From DASYXW01 sp035934405 (GTDB taxonomy: Bacteria > Acidobacteriota > Terriglobia > UBA7540), in assembly GCA_035934405.1 (NCBI GenBank), contig DASYXW010000101.1:15322-79321 (forward strand): a stretch of 64,000 nt of DNA, given 5' to 3'. Numbering within the stretch: position 1 is the first letter of the stretch; each line of letters begins with the position of its first letter. Below the pieces are notes generated by a model. It did no database searches. It was not told where the DNA came from and saw only the letters and a program-made list of their open reading frames with translations. Below, piece after piece: positions 57,524 to 64,000 of this stretch. A program made the position numbers and the translations under genes.

Positions 57524-58732
57524 CTACTTCATCACGGTCGCTACGCCGATAGCAGAATACGCGAAGCCCAGGTTAAGCGGCGGCGCCGGCTCGGTCAATT
57601 GTCCATCCGCCTGCACGTGCAGGACGTGTAACCCACACCCGGACCCGTCATTGCTGTCTACGACGTAAAGGAACTGGCCGGTAGGATCGAAGGCCATGTT
57701 CGTAGGCACGACGGGCGCACTCACATATACCGGCTTGAGCTGAACGTGCTGCTGCTGCAGCGGCTTGCCGGCCGCGGCGATGTTGTACACCGTGACGGTG
57801 CCCGAATTCGGCTCGGCGCTGTAAAGGCGCGTACCGGACGCGTTGATCACCAGCCAGCCCACGCCACTGCCGGGGTTGGCAAACTCGGTGTCATAGGTGA
57901 GGTTCCCCGACTGGTCAAAGGTATAAATGGCAATCTGGTTCTGATTCGGCAGTCCCACGTAAAGCACACGCTTGGTGGGATGCACCGCCGCTCCCAGCAC
58001 CTGGGGCGAGGCTCCCGGTGGCATCGAGCTGCTGATTTGCACGATCGCTCCGGTAGGGAGCACCTTGTAGGACGCCGCCCGATCGGCTTGATAGTTGACC
58101 CCCAAAAAAGCGTTCAGGTTTGGGAATATCACGTCCCCTGAAGGCCAAGCGCCATCGAAAAGCACGAAGGAGTGCAGAGGGGTAGCTGCGCCGGTGGTGA
58201 GGTCCACAGAGAAATCGCTGTACGTGGCTCCGCCAGACCGCGCAAAGTAGGCGTTTTTGTTGGCCACAACCAGCACGGGGGTGTTGCCCGGCAGTGCGTT
58301 GTCCTTCCAGGCCAAGGCCACTGGTTGGACGCCGCCGGAAGCGAAGGTTCCCAGGGAAGATAAGCTGCCGTCAGAGTTGATACTGAACTCGGCGACGTCA
58401 TTGGAAAAGCCGTCTACGGCGAACAAGAACGTGCCCTCAGGGTTTATGAGCACCTCATGGTCGGCATCGACAATATAGGGATAACCAGGCACGGCCCCCG
58501 TCCCTCCCGTAAGGTAGGGAGAGCCGGGCGTGGGCGATAGGTTTCCCTGGCCGTCGTTGATAAAGCCGTAGACGTAATCCTGCTCTGTAAACCGATTGAT
58601 GTTCTCCTCGACGTAGACCAGGCTCAGGCCGCCCGTCGCGTCCTGCGCGCGCGCCGGGATGGTAAGCGCTGCCGTCAGCAACCAGGCTGCGCCAACGAAC
58701 AGTGTTCCTAATAGTGACCGGGATGCTCTCAT
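57524..58732 (-). CDS. Secreted beta-propeller protein (lactonase-like), paralogue 3
   Basis: 402 residues, opposite orientation to paralogues 1 and 2. Signal peptide (L-L-G-T-L-F-V-G-A-A-W-L-L-T-A-A-L-T-I-P-A-R-A), V-Y-V-E-E-N-I-N-R-F, blade word G-Q-F-L-Y-V-V-D-S-N. AAAGGAG precedes the ATG. Sequence is more diverged than that of the other two, but the layout is the same, so an older inverted duplication is likely. Function unknown. Confidence 0.83.
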   Translation of the reverse strand: MRASRSLLGTLFVGAAWLLTAALTIPARAQDATGGLSLVYVEENINRFTEQDYVYGFINDGQGNLSPTPGSPYLTGGTGAVPGYPYIVDADHEVLINPEGTFLFAVDGFSNDVAEFSINSDGSLSSLGTFASGGVQPVALAWKDNALPGNTPVLVVANKNAYFARSGGATYSDFSVDLTTGAATPLHSFVLFDGAWPSGDVIFPNLNAFLGVNYQADRAASYKVLPTGAIVQISSSMPPGASPQVLGAAVHPTKRVLYVGLPNQNQIAIYTFDQSGNLTYDTEFANPGSGVGWLVINASGTRLYSAEPNSGTVTVYNIAAAGKPLQQQHVQLKPVYVSAPVVPTNMAFDPTGQFLYVVDSNDGSGCGLHVLHVQADGQLTEPAPPLNLGFAYSAIGVATVMK

Positions 58733-58782
58733 GTGTTTCTCCTTTCCGAATTCAGAACTCCTTCATTGGCTTTTTCCTGTGC

Positions 58783-61347
58783 TCACTGCCTCTCCACCCA
58801 GGCATGAAGTGAGTATTGCCCGACGGTGGAGCCTGAGACCATGGTACTCACGGTTACCGAACTGGTGGCGTCGGCGAATATAGGTAGAGACAGGGTGGTA
58901 TTGCCCGTCGAGCCGAAGTTTATCGAAGCCTTACGAGTTTGAGCGACCCCGTCTCCGGTCCACGAGATCGTGGCTGTGACCGCAGCACCGGAGGTTCCGG
59001 CCGTAGTAACTGCCAGAATCATGTTGACCAACAAGTGGCTGGCCACAAGGGGCGAATAGAGCGCCGGGGGTGTTGCGTTGCCAGTTTGGTTGATGAGATC
59101 CGCCGGTGTTCCGACGGAACTCGAGATGCCGTTGGCGGGGCTGGTGGCGGCGGTGGCTTCTCCGTTATATTCCGTCACCACGCCTGTGACGCCGAGATCG
59201 AAGAGGTCGCTCGTCCCGGCCATGTTTTGGAAATGGAGGAAGTTTCCGGTGGGCCCTGTGTCAGTCTGCCGCTTGCTCAGAATCACATCCCCGCTGTTCT
59301 GAGCCTGGCTGATGTTGAAGTTCGCGCTTGGCGCCGTTACCGTGAGGCCGGCAGCGTTGGTCAGCCACACGTTGTCATCGGCGCCGTTATCGGTGACCTT
59401 GTTCATATTCGAGGAGCTGGTGTCCCGAACGGAGACTCCGGTTGTGCCGAGATCCAGGGTGACCTCCTGATTGAGCGTGGAAGCGAAAAAGCTGTCGATG
59501 GCAATCGTGCTCGCGGCGGTGCCCGTGGCCATCGGAGTGCCGACGTTCATGAACATGTCGGAGCCCGTTTGATCGTAATCAAAGTCCATGGCATCATCCA
59601 CCTGGGTGACGGTAAAGGAGCCATTGAAATCGTTGGGCGTTACGCCGCTAATCACCACGTTCTGGCCGACAACGAAATTATTTGCTGCGGCGGTCGTCAC
59701 CTTCACGGTGGTGAAATTGGGGCCGGAAAGATGCTTTCGCACCATGCCGCTAATCGCCGCGGGCGCTGCCTTTCCGCCGCCCCCAAGGGTCTCGATGCCG
59801 TTTCCCCCGTGAGCGCTAGACTCAAACTTGCCGTTGATCAGACCTGAATTGCTCAGCAGAGCGCCCACACAGGAGGCTTGGGCAGTTGGCGTCCCGCCTG
59901 CGGGCATTCCCATAGCCGCGGCGTCCACGTACGTAAACGTCTGCGACACGGGCGAGATGCAACCTGGAGTGGGCGGCCCGCAGACCGTGAACGTCCCATT
60001 AAAGCCGCTCACGCCCGATCCGGTGATGCCAGCGACGGTCACAAACGCGCCCGGCAGCAGGTTGTGATTAGAAACCGTATTCACAGTCACAACCCCGCTC
60101 GTCACGGACGCACTGCTGATACTCACGCTTTGTGAGGTGGAGACATCAAAATGCGTTCCGTACAATCGGGGCTGCCCGAATGAACGAAAGCCGTAACATA
60201 CTCCCGGGTTGTGAGCATTGTTGGGGAAGAAGTCGCCGCCCATGACGATGGGGCCGTCGTTTCCGGCGGACGGCGTAGCCGTTGTGGGTATCGTGACGTT
60301 GACGGTGTCGTCCCATATGACGGAGTTATCTTCGGCCTTGACGTGCAGAAGGAAATTATTGTTGTTAAATACTGTGGTTGTTCCTGTCGGCGGTGGGCCG
60401 GTATCCATGCGGATGGCGTAAGAAAGGGCCGGTACTCCCGGACTTGGGTCAGGCTGATAACCATCGAACCCCTCAAAGCTGTCGTAGGCAAACACTGATT
60501 CGTTGGTTGCGATGGCGTGGATGGCGCCGATGGCGCTGCCGTTGCTGCTCGTGTCCTTGAAGGTCAGGTTGCTGATCTGGAAGCTGCCGCTGTTGCCCTT
60601 CATCGCTTGGCCAAAGGAAAACATCGTCATCGGCATGGCCGTCAGAATCCGAACTCCGGCCTGGGAGCTATTTTCACGGTTGGAGGCATTGCCCATGCCG
60701 ACTAACTGAAAACTGGTGAGAGCGGTCAAATCCAGGCTAAGACAAGCGCCGCCCGCCGGCGGGGAGGGATAGCATCCAATCATGTAGTCGCCAGTTCCGC
60801 GCGTTACGCTGCTGCCGGGATTCGGGATGACAACCACGCAGCCTTTAAGGAGGAAGTTCAGGTTCATTGTCATAAGGCTCGCGGGACACGCTCCGAACGC
60901 GGCTTTGAAGGCATTGTAGTTGTCTGTACCCCACGTGATGTTCATCATTGAAGCGGTGGCAGTGGGCGTGTCAGCGATCACCACCTGAGCGCATGAGGTC
61001 GTGCAGGGATTGCCGTGACTGTCCTGGACGGCGGTGATTTGGCTTTCTAGAGTAATGTTCGCTGGAAGAGGCGCCATGCCGCTCTGACTTACTCCAGCTC
61101 CCGGAATCTGGATGAACTTATTGAGGTCGTTGCCGTCGAAGGGGGTAAACGAATCGCACGTAATAATAGTGCTCCCTTGGGTAGCCGTGCACGGGCCAAA
61201 CACTTGCCCGTCACCCACGGCGCCGAAAGTCGCAACATTGATTTCGGGAAACGGCAGAAAAGTTCCAGGCGCTTGTCCCCTGGCTAGGCAAGTAAACCCA
61301 AGGCAGAAAGAGGTAGAGATGACCCGCCGCCACGACCTTCTCATCAT
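58783..61347 (-). CDS. Large secreted protein with pectate-lyase-like N-terminus
   Basis: About 854 residues. Start: ATG 61347 after GGAGGTGG; an ATG three bases later is equally good. Signal peptide in V-I-S-T-S-F-C-L-G-F-T-C-L-A-R-G, then V-A-T-F-G-A-V-G-D-G-Q and a later D-N-Y-N-A-F-K-A-A-F-G-A-C, as in the pectate lyase 3/rhamnogalacturonase-type beta-helix family (V-x-x-F-G-A-x-G-D-G-x-T-D). Four or so V-T-(V/I)-(A/S)-G-(I/V)-(T/P) repeats suggest Ig-like units in the middle. No catalytic residues were assigned. Like the 31.3 kb gene it is a very long, Thr/Ser/Gly-rich exported product with many cysteines. Confidence 0.7.
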   Translation of the reverse strand: MMRRSWRRVISTSFCLGFTCLARGQAPGTFLPFPEINVATFGAVGDGQVFGPCTATQGSTIITCDSFTPFDGNDLNKFIQIPGAGVSQSGMAPLPANITLESQITAVQDSHGNPCTTSCAQVVIADTPTATASMMNITWGTDNYNAFKAAFGACPASLMTMNLNFLLKGCVVVIPNPGSSVTRGTGDYMIGCYPSPPAGGACLSLDLTALTSFQLVGMGNASNRENSSQAGVRILTAMPMTMFSFGQAMKGNSGSFQISNLTFKDTSSNGSAIGAIHAIATNESVFAYDSFEGFDGYQPDPSPGVPALSYAIRMDTGPPPTGTTTVFNNNNFLLHVKAEDNSVIWDDTVNVTIPTTATPSAGNDGPIVMGGDFFPNNAHNPGVCYGFRSFGQPRLYGTHFDVSTSQSVSISSASVTSGVVTVNTVSNHNLLPGAFVTVAGITGSGVSGFNGTFTVCGPPTPGCISPVSQTFTYVDAAAMGMPAGGTPTAQASCVGALLSNSGLINGKFESSAHGGNGIETLGGGGKAAPAAISGMVRKHLSGPNFTTVKVTTAAANNFVVGQNVVISGVTPNDFNGSFTVTQVDDAMDFDYDQTGSDMFMNVGTPMATGTAASTIAIDSFFASTLNQEVTLDLGTTGVSVRDTSSSNMNKVTDNGADDNVWLTNAAGLTVTAPSANFNISQAQNSGDVILSKRQTDTGPTGNFLHFQNMAGTSDLFDLGVTGVVTEYNGEATAATSPANGISSSVGTPADLINQTGNATPPALYSPLVASHLLVNMILAVTTAGTSGAAVTATISWTGDGVAQTRKASINFGSTGNTTLSLPIFADATSSVTVSTMVSGSTVGQYSLHAWVERQ

Positions 61348-61482
61348 CGTCCACCTCCGTTGTGTCAGCAATGGACCACCTCAGCGAGTGCCATCATGTC
61401 TGCATGGTGGCCCGCCGTTGTCAAGTACCAAGTTGGTACATGTTCCCGGGTTGGCGAACTTCGGTAACGCGGAATCAGGTTT

Positions 61483-61893
61483 CTATGCTTTGGCCATCGC
61501 CAGAATGATCTTCCACTGGCTTTCCGAGACCGGCATGACGGAGAGGCGGGGCATGCGCACCAGCTCGAACGTCTTGAGCTCGGGGCGCTGCTTCAATTCT
61601 TGGAGCGGCACGGGACGCGCCAGCCGCTTCCCCGCCGCAAGGTCCACCACGGCGAGCTTGCTCCCAGCCGGCTGCTTGGGGTCAGGGTAGGAATCGCTCA
61701 CGGCTTCCGCCACACCCACCACGGCCTTCTCTTCCCCCGTGTGATAGATCAGCACCGCGTCTCCCTTGCGGACGTTACGCAGGTGCTTGAGCGCCAAATT
61801 ATTCGAGACGCCGTCCCAGACGGTGCGGCCATCCCGGTCGAGGTCGGCGAAGGAATAAGTGTCAGGGTCGGATTTGAAGAGCCACTTTGCCAT
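61483..61893 (-). CDS. EVE-domain protein
   Basis: A 136-residue stand-alone EVE domain, relative of PUA/YTH folds that recognise modified bases in RNA or DNA. Clear motifs: W-L-F-K-S-D-P-D-T-Y-S-F at the N-terminus, W-D-G-V-S-N-N-L-A-L-K-H, K-G-D-A-V-L-I-Y-H-T-G, and the C-terminal M-P-R-L-S-V-M-P-V-S. EVE domains often accompany restriction or defence loci, but none was found beside it. Confidence 0.88.
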   Translation of the reverse strand: MAKWLFKSDPDTYSFADLDRDGRTVWDGVSNNLALKHLRNVRKGDAVLIYHTGEEKAVVGVAEAVSDSYPDPKQPAGSKLAVVDLAAGKRLARPVPLQELKQRPELKTFELVRMPRLSVMPVSESQWKIILAMAKA

Positions 61894-61939
61894 ATCGGTT
61901 CAGTGAGTCATTGATTCATTGACTCAATGAGTCAATCTT

Positions 61940-62971
61940 CTAGGCTCCGGGCCGCGCCCCGAGCACGTTCGGAGCGCCGGAAACGAATCCCTTCGGGGCG
62001 CTGAGGTAGCCGCTCACGTTGCGCCTGCCGATCTTGTTCACCACCAGCTCGAGCGCGCTCGGCGCGCCTTCCACGTAAAACTGCACCGGCGAGTCAATCG
62101 CCTGGTCTTTGCGCACCGTCCGCTTGTCGTCGAAATACAAGTTGAGGGTATATAGGTTTTTCTTGGTGTTGGTCTTGGCTAGCTCCAGCGTGACGCCGCC
62201 GATCTTCTGTTTCGAGCCGCGCGCCGCCAGGTTGAACTCAAAATAGTCGCGGTCGGTGCGGTGCGCGAGCGCCACCAGCTCGTCGTGGGTGCGGGCAATG
62301 GCGCCCGAGAGCTCGCCCTTGGCGCCCGAAAGCGCGCTGTTGGTGTCGCCGATCTTCTTGTTGATGTCGGAGATGTTACCGTCCACCGTCCCGAACTTGG
62401 CATTGGCATCCGCCTGCGCCTTGCTGAGCTCCTCGGCGCTGGCCTTTTGCGCGATCTGCTGGTTCAGTTGCGAAACCGCGGCCTGCTGCTGCTTCTCGAT
62501 GTTCGCGGCCAGTTGCCGGGCGCGGCCCAACTCCTGCTGCGTGAGGCCGAGCTTTTCCGTGGTCACCTGGAACTGGCCCCGAAGCTGGGCGTAGCGCTCG
62601 TCGCTCGAATCCATCCGATGCGCCAGCACGTTCAACTGGTCAGATTGCTTCGCGGCCAACTCGGTGAATTGCTGCCGCGTGGTGATGCCGAGGTAGAGGT
62701 TGACGCCCGCCAGAACCACCAGCGCCGCCACCAGCGCGATCAGGACCTTGCTGGTTCCCCCCGCCGTCGCAGGAGGCGCTCCCTGGACGTAGACGTATTG
62801 CGGCGCCGGCGCTTGCCCGGTTGGTTGGCCCGCTGCCGGCCCGGAGCCTGCCGCCCGAGGCGTTTCCGCGCCTTCTGTGCCGGCTGGGCCGGGCGGTACG
62901 GCTTCCGGCTGCGTCCGGCGGGGCTCATTCAACCCGAACATTCGATTGCCAATGTTGCGATCCTCTGCCAT
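61940..62971 (-). CDS. Single-pass membrane protein with long coiled coil
   Basis: 343 residues: a Pro/Ala/Gly-rich cytoplasmic N-terminus of about 70 residues, one membrane helix (V-L-I-A-L-V-A-A-L-V-V-L-A-G-V-N-L-Y-L), a coiled coil of about 100 residues, and a C-terminal beta-rich domain (K-K-N-L-Y-T-L-N-L-Y-F-D-D). A good GGAGAGGGG site precedes the ATG. The design suggests an envelope or division-linked scaffold. Family not recognised. Confidence 0.75.
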   Translation of the reverse strand: MAEDRNIGNRMFGLNEPRRTQPEAVPPGPAGTEGAETPRAAGSGPAAGQPTGQAPAPQYVYVQGAPPATAGGTSKVLIALVAALVVLAGVNLYLGITTRQQFTELAAKQSDQLNVLAHRMDSSDERYAQLRGQFQVTTEKLGLTQQELGRARQLAANIEKQQQAAVSQLNQQIAQKASAEELSKAQADANAKFGTVDGNISDINKKIGDTNSALSGAKGELSGAIARTHDELVALAHRTDRDYFEFNLAARGSKQKIGGVTLELAKTNTKKNLYTLNLYFDDKRTVRKDQAIDSPVQFYVEGAPSALELVVNKIGRRNVSGYLSAPKGFVSGAPNVLGARPGA

Positions 62972-63118
62972 GTAAACCCCTCTCCTGGAGAATGGGAATC
63001 CCGACCCCGACTGACCCTAAGATGCGGGTTCCGGGCTGGAAGTTTTAATACCGCCATGATTTTCACATCCCCACAAGGCGCAGCGCTCGCGCGAGAATCC
63101 CCTTCCGGCCGGTGTGTT

Positions 63119-63592
63119 TCACCCTTCCGGCCTGCCGCCGGCGAGCGCGGGAGGCGCCGGGGCGTCCGGTGGGGCCAAGTGGGGAGGCCACTCCGGGATT
63201 CCCACAGGCAGGGGCCGTCGGCGCCTGCTCCGCGTCCAGAACCTCAGCCGGACTCCCGTTTCGCCCACGCGAATATCAAATCGGGCCGGGAACGTAACGC
63301 ATGTATCTATTGATTTCACGGCATATCGTGGCTTTGTTCCAAACCCTCCGGTAAGGCGCACCGGAACCCGGAACAGGCACCACGCCGAGCCGCGTCCGGA
63401 CGGCTGCCACCCCTCGGCAAGCGCCTCCCACCCAGCATTTTGAAACACGCACCAAGTTCGCCAGGCCAGTCGCTCAGCGTCCCGCCACTCGGCCTTGCCG
63501 CGGCGGGTGCGGGGTCCAGTGGATTTCCGGGCGGTGGCGCGGTTGGCGGCAAGCTTGGCGGGGGTCAGGACGGGGGATTTGACCAGTGGCAT
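63119..63592 (-). CDS. Small protein, repeat-derived C-terminus
   Basis: ATG 63592 follows GGGGAGGT. The N-terminus (L-T-P-A-K-L-A-A-N-R-A-T-A-R-K-S-T-G-P-R-T) matches a motif often seen at the start of short acidobacterial hypothetical proteins (A-N-R-x-N-A-x-K-S-T-G-P-R-T). From about residue 85 on, the protein contains G-F-G-T-K-P-R-Y, encoded by a dispersed repeat also present downstream of trpF. It is probably a truncated gene joined to repeat DNA. Confidence 0.55.
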   Translation of the reverse strand: MPLVKSPVLTPAKLAANRATARKSTGPRTRRGKAEWRDAERLAWRTWCVFQNAGWEALAEGWQPSGRGSAWCLFRVPVRLTGGFGTKPRYAVKSIDTCVTFPARFDIRVGETGVRLRFWTRSRRRRPLPVGIPEWPPHLAPPDAPAPPALAGGRPEG

Positions 63593-63949
63593 AAATACCT
63601 CCCCAAAGGCTTGAGTGATTGAGTCATCGGGTGATTTGAAGAGGCAAATGGCCCGATGGCTCAATTCATGGCCCATCTATCGTGGCAGGTGGGAATGAGA
63701 CGGTGGAGAAAAGTGAGAAATATGAAATGGTTTATTTTGAGGGTATTTTTTCAGCCGGTTAGCCTGCGGAAAAGAGCTTCTGACGATCGACAGCCGCGAA
63801 AAGTGTGGAGTTTCTCCACACTTTTGACTACTGGCACCGGCAAGGTTCACACCGCCGAATAGGTCTGATGCTATGAAGGGGGCGGCTGGATTCGAGTAGG
63901 ATTGGGTTGTTGGAAAACTCAATCTGAATCGAAAGGAGCACCCCCTGAA
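63593..63949. other. Gap before the IS110-type element
   Basis: No gene. The DNA becomes AT-rich (63700-63790), contains the 12-bp-arm hairpin at 63799-63825, and leads to the IS110-type start, which has an AAAGGAGCA ribosome site at about 63931-63939. Confidence 0.6.
63799..63825. repeat. Perfect 12-bp-arm hairpin, AAAAGTGTGGAG family
   Basis: AAAAGTGTGGAG, loop TTT, CTCCACACTTTT. It has the same left arm as the copy at 11533. It ends with T bases, so it could terminate, but the matching copy near an IS3 tail argues for a dispersed repeat. Confidence 0.8.
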
Positions 63950-64000
63950 ATGTTATACCTCGGAGTGGATGTTCATAAGAAGAATTGTTGGGTGACCGTC
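63950..64000 (+). CDS. IS110-family transposase, N-terminus only
   Basis: M-L-Y-L-G-V-D-V-H-K-K-N-C-W-V-T-V, cut off at the window edge. The first aspartate of the DEDD catalytic set is in G-V-D-V-H-K-K, the classic IS110 opening. A ribosome site (AAAGGAG) lies about ten bases upstream. Whether the rest of the gene is intact is not visible. Confidence 0.85.
   Translation, partial: MLYLGVDVHKKNCWVTV

Overview
The window is a GC-rich bacterial chromosome segment that most resembles an Acidobacteriota genome (inference from gene content, not from a marker gene). The pointers are: GloVer-type tandem-repeat secreted proteins (two loci), a PEP-CTERM sorted protein, an S8 protease ending in S-V-W-G repeats, a giant two-component hybrid kinase with a propeller sensor, several secreted beta-propellers, and many intergenic micro-repeats. 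No rRNA, tRNA or CRISPR array was seen.

Layout. 0.2-9.7 kb (minus strand): an aromatic amino acid supra-operon read from a VKOR-DsbA-rhodanese fusion through trpC, trpF, trpB, trpA, chorismate mutase, DAHP synthase and prephenate dehydrogenase, then a DinB-fold protein and the two subunits of a 3-oxoacid CoA-transferase. 9.9-15.2 kb: accessory zone with a PEP-CTERM protein, an internally deleted IS256-like element beside an IS3-family tail, hairpins, a conserved 140-residue protein, a stand-alone ClpB-D2-like AAA+ ATPase and a RelE/YafQ-type toxin-antitoxin pair. 15.2-24.7 kb: GloVer protein, ferredoxin-NADP reductase-like enzyme, a Q/P-rich secreted protein, metH, and small secreted proteins. 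24.8-31.0 kb: bifunctional glutamate formiminotransferase/cyclodeaminase and an RND efflux pump (adaptor then permease). 31.3-35.5 kb: a large secreted tail-fibre-like protein with a run of 11 G at its 5' end, followed by a frameshifted GloVer protein. 36.1-42.2 kb: S8 protease divergent from the hybrid histidine kinase.

42.2-49.9 kb (minus strand): a housekeeping run read as yicC, gmk, rpoZ, coaBC, family 4 uracil-DNA glycosylase, a MetF-like protein and a chlorite dismutase-family protein, with an MsbA-like ABC exporter upstream. 50.1-54.3 kb: Crp/Fnr and Xre-like regulators, small Cys/His-rich secreted products and a Met/His-rich outer-membrane-like protein (possible metal cassette), then a family 5 uracil-DNA glycosylase. 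54.6-58.7 kb: three paralogous secreted beta-propellers. 58.8-64.0 kb: a pectate-lyase-fold secreted protein, an EVE-domain protein, a coiled-coil membrane protein, a repeat-derived small protein and the left end of an IS110-family element cut by the window edge.

The most striking non-gene signals are: two 110-bp palindromic elements in opposite orientation whose stems differ by compensating changes; a perfect 12-bp-arm hairpin near the IS110 end with a near copy beside the IS3 tail; three copies of a 20-bp motif between the two RND pump genes; the G11 tract that puts a secreted protein in or out of frame with its best signal-peptide start; and micro-repeats that run into the coding ends of trpC and an uracil-DNA glycosylase gene. 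Exact database relationships could not be tested here.
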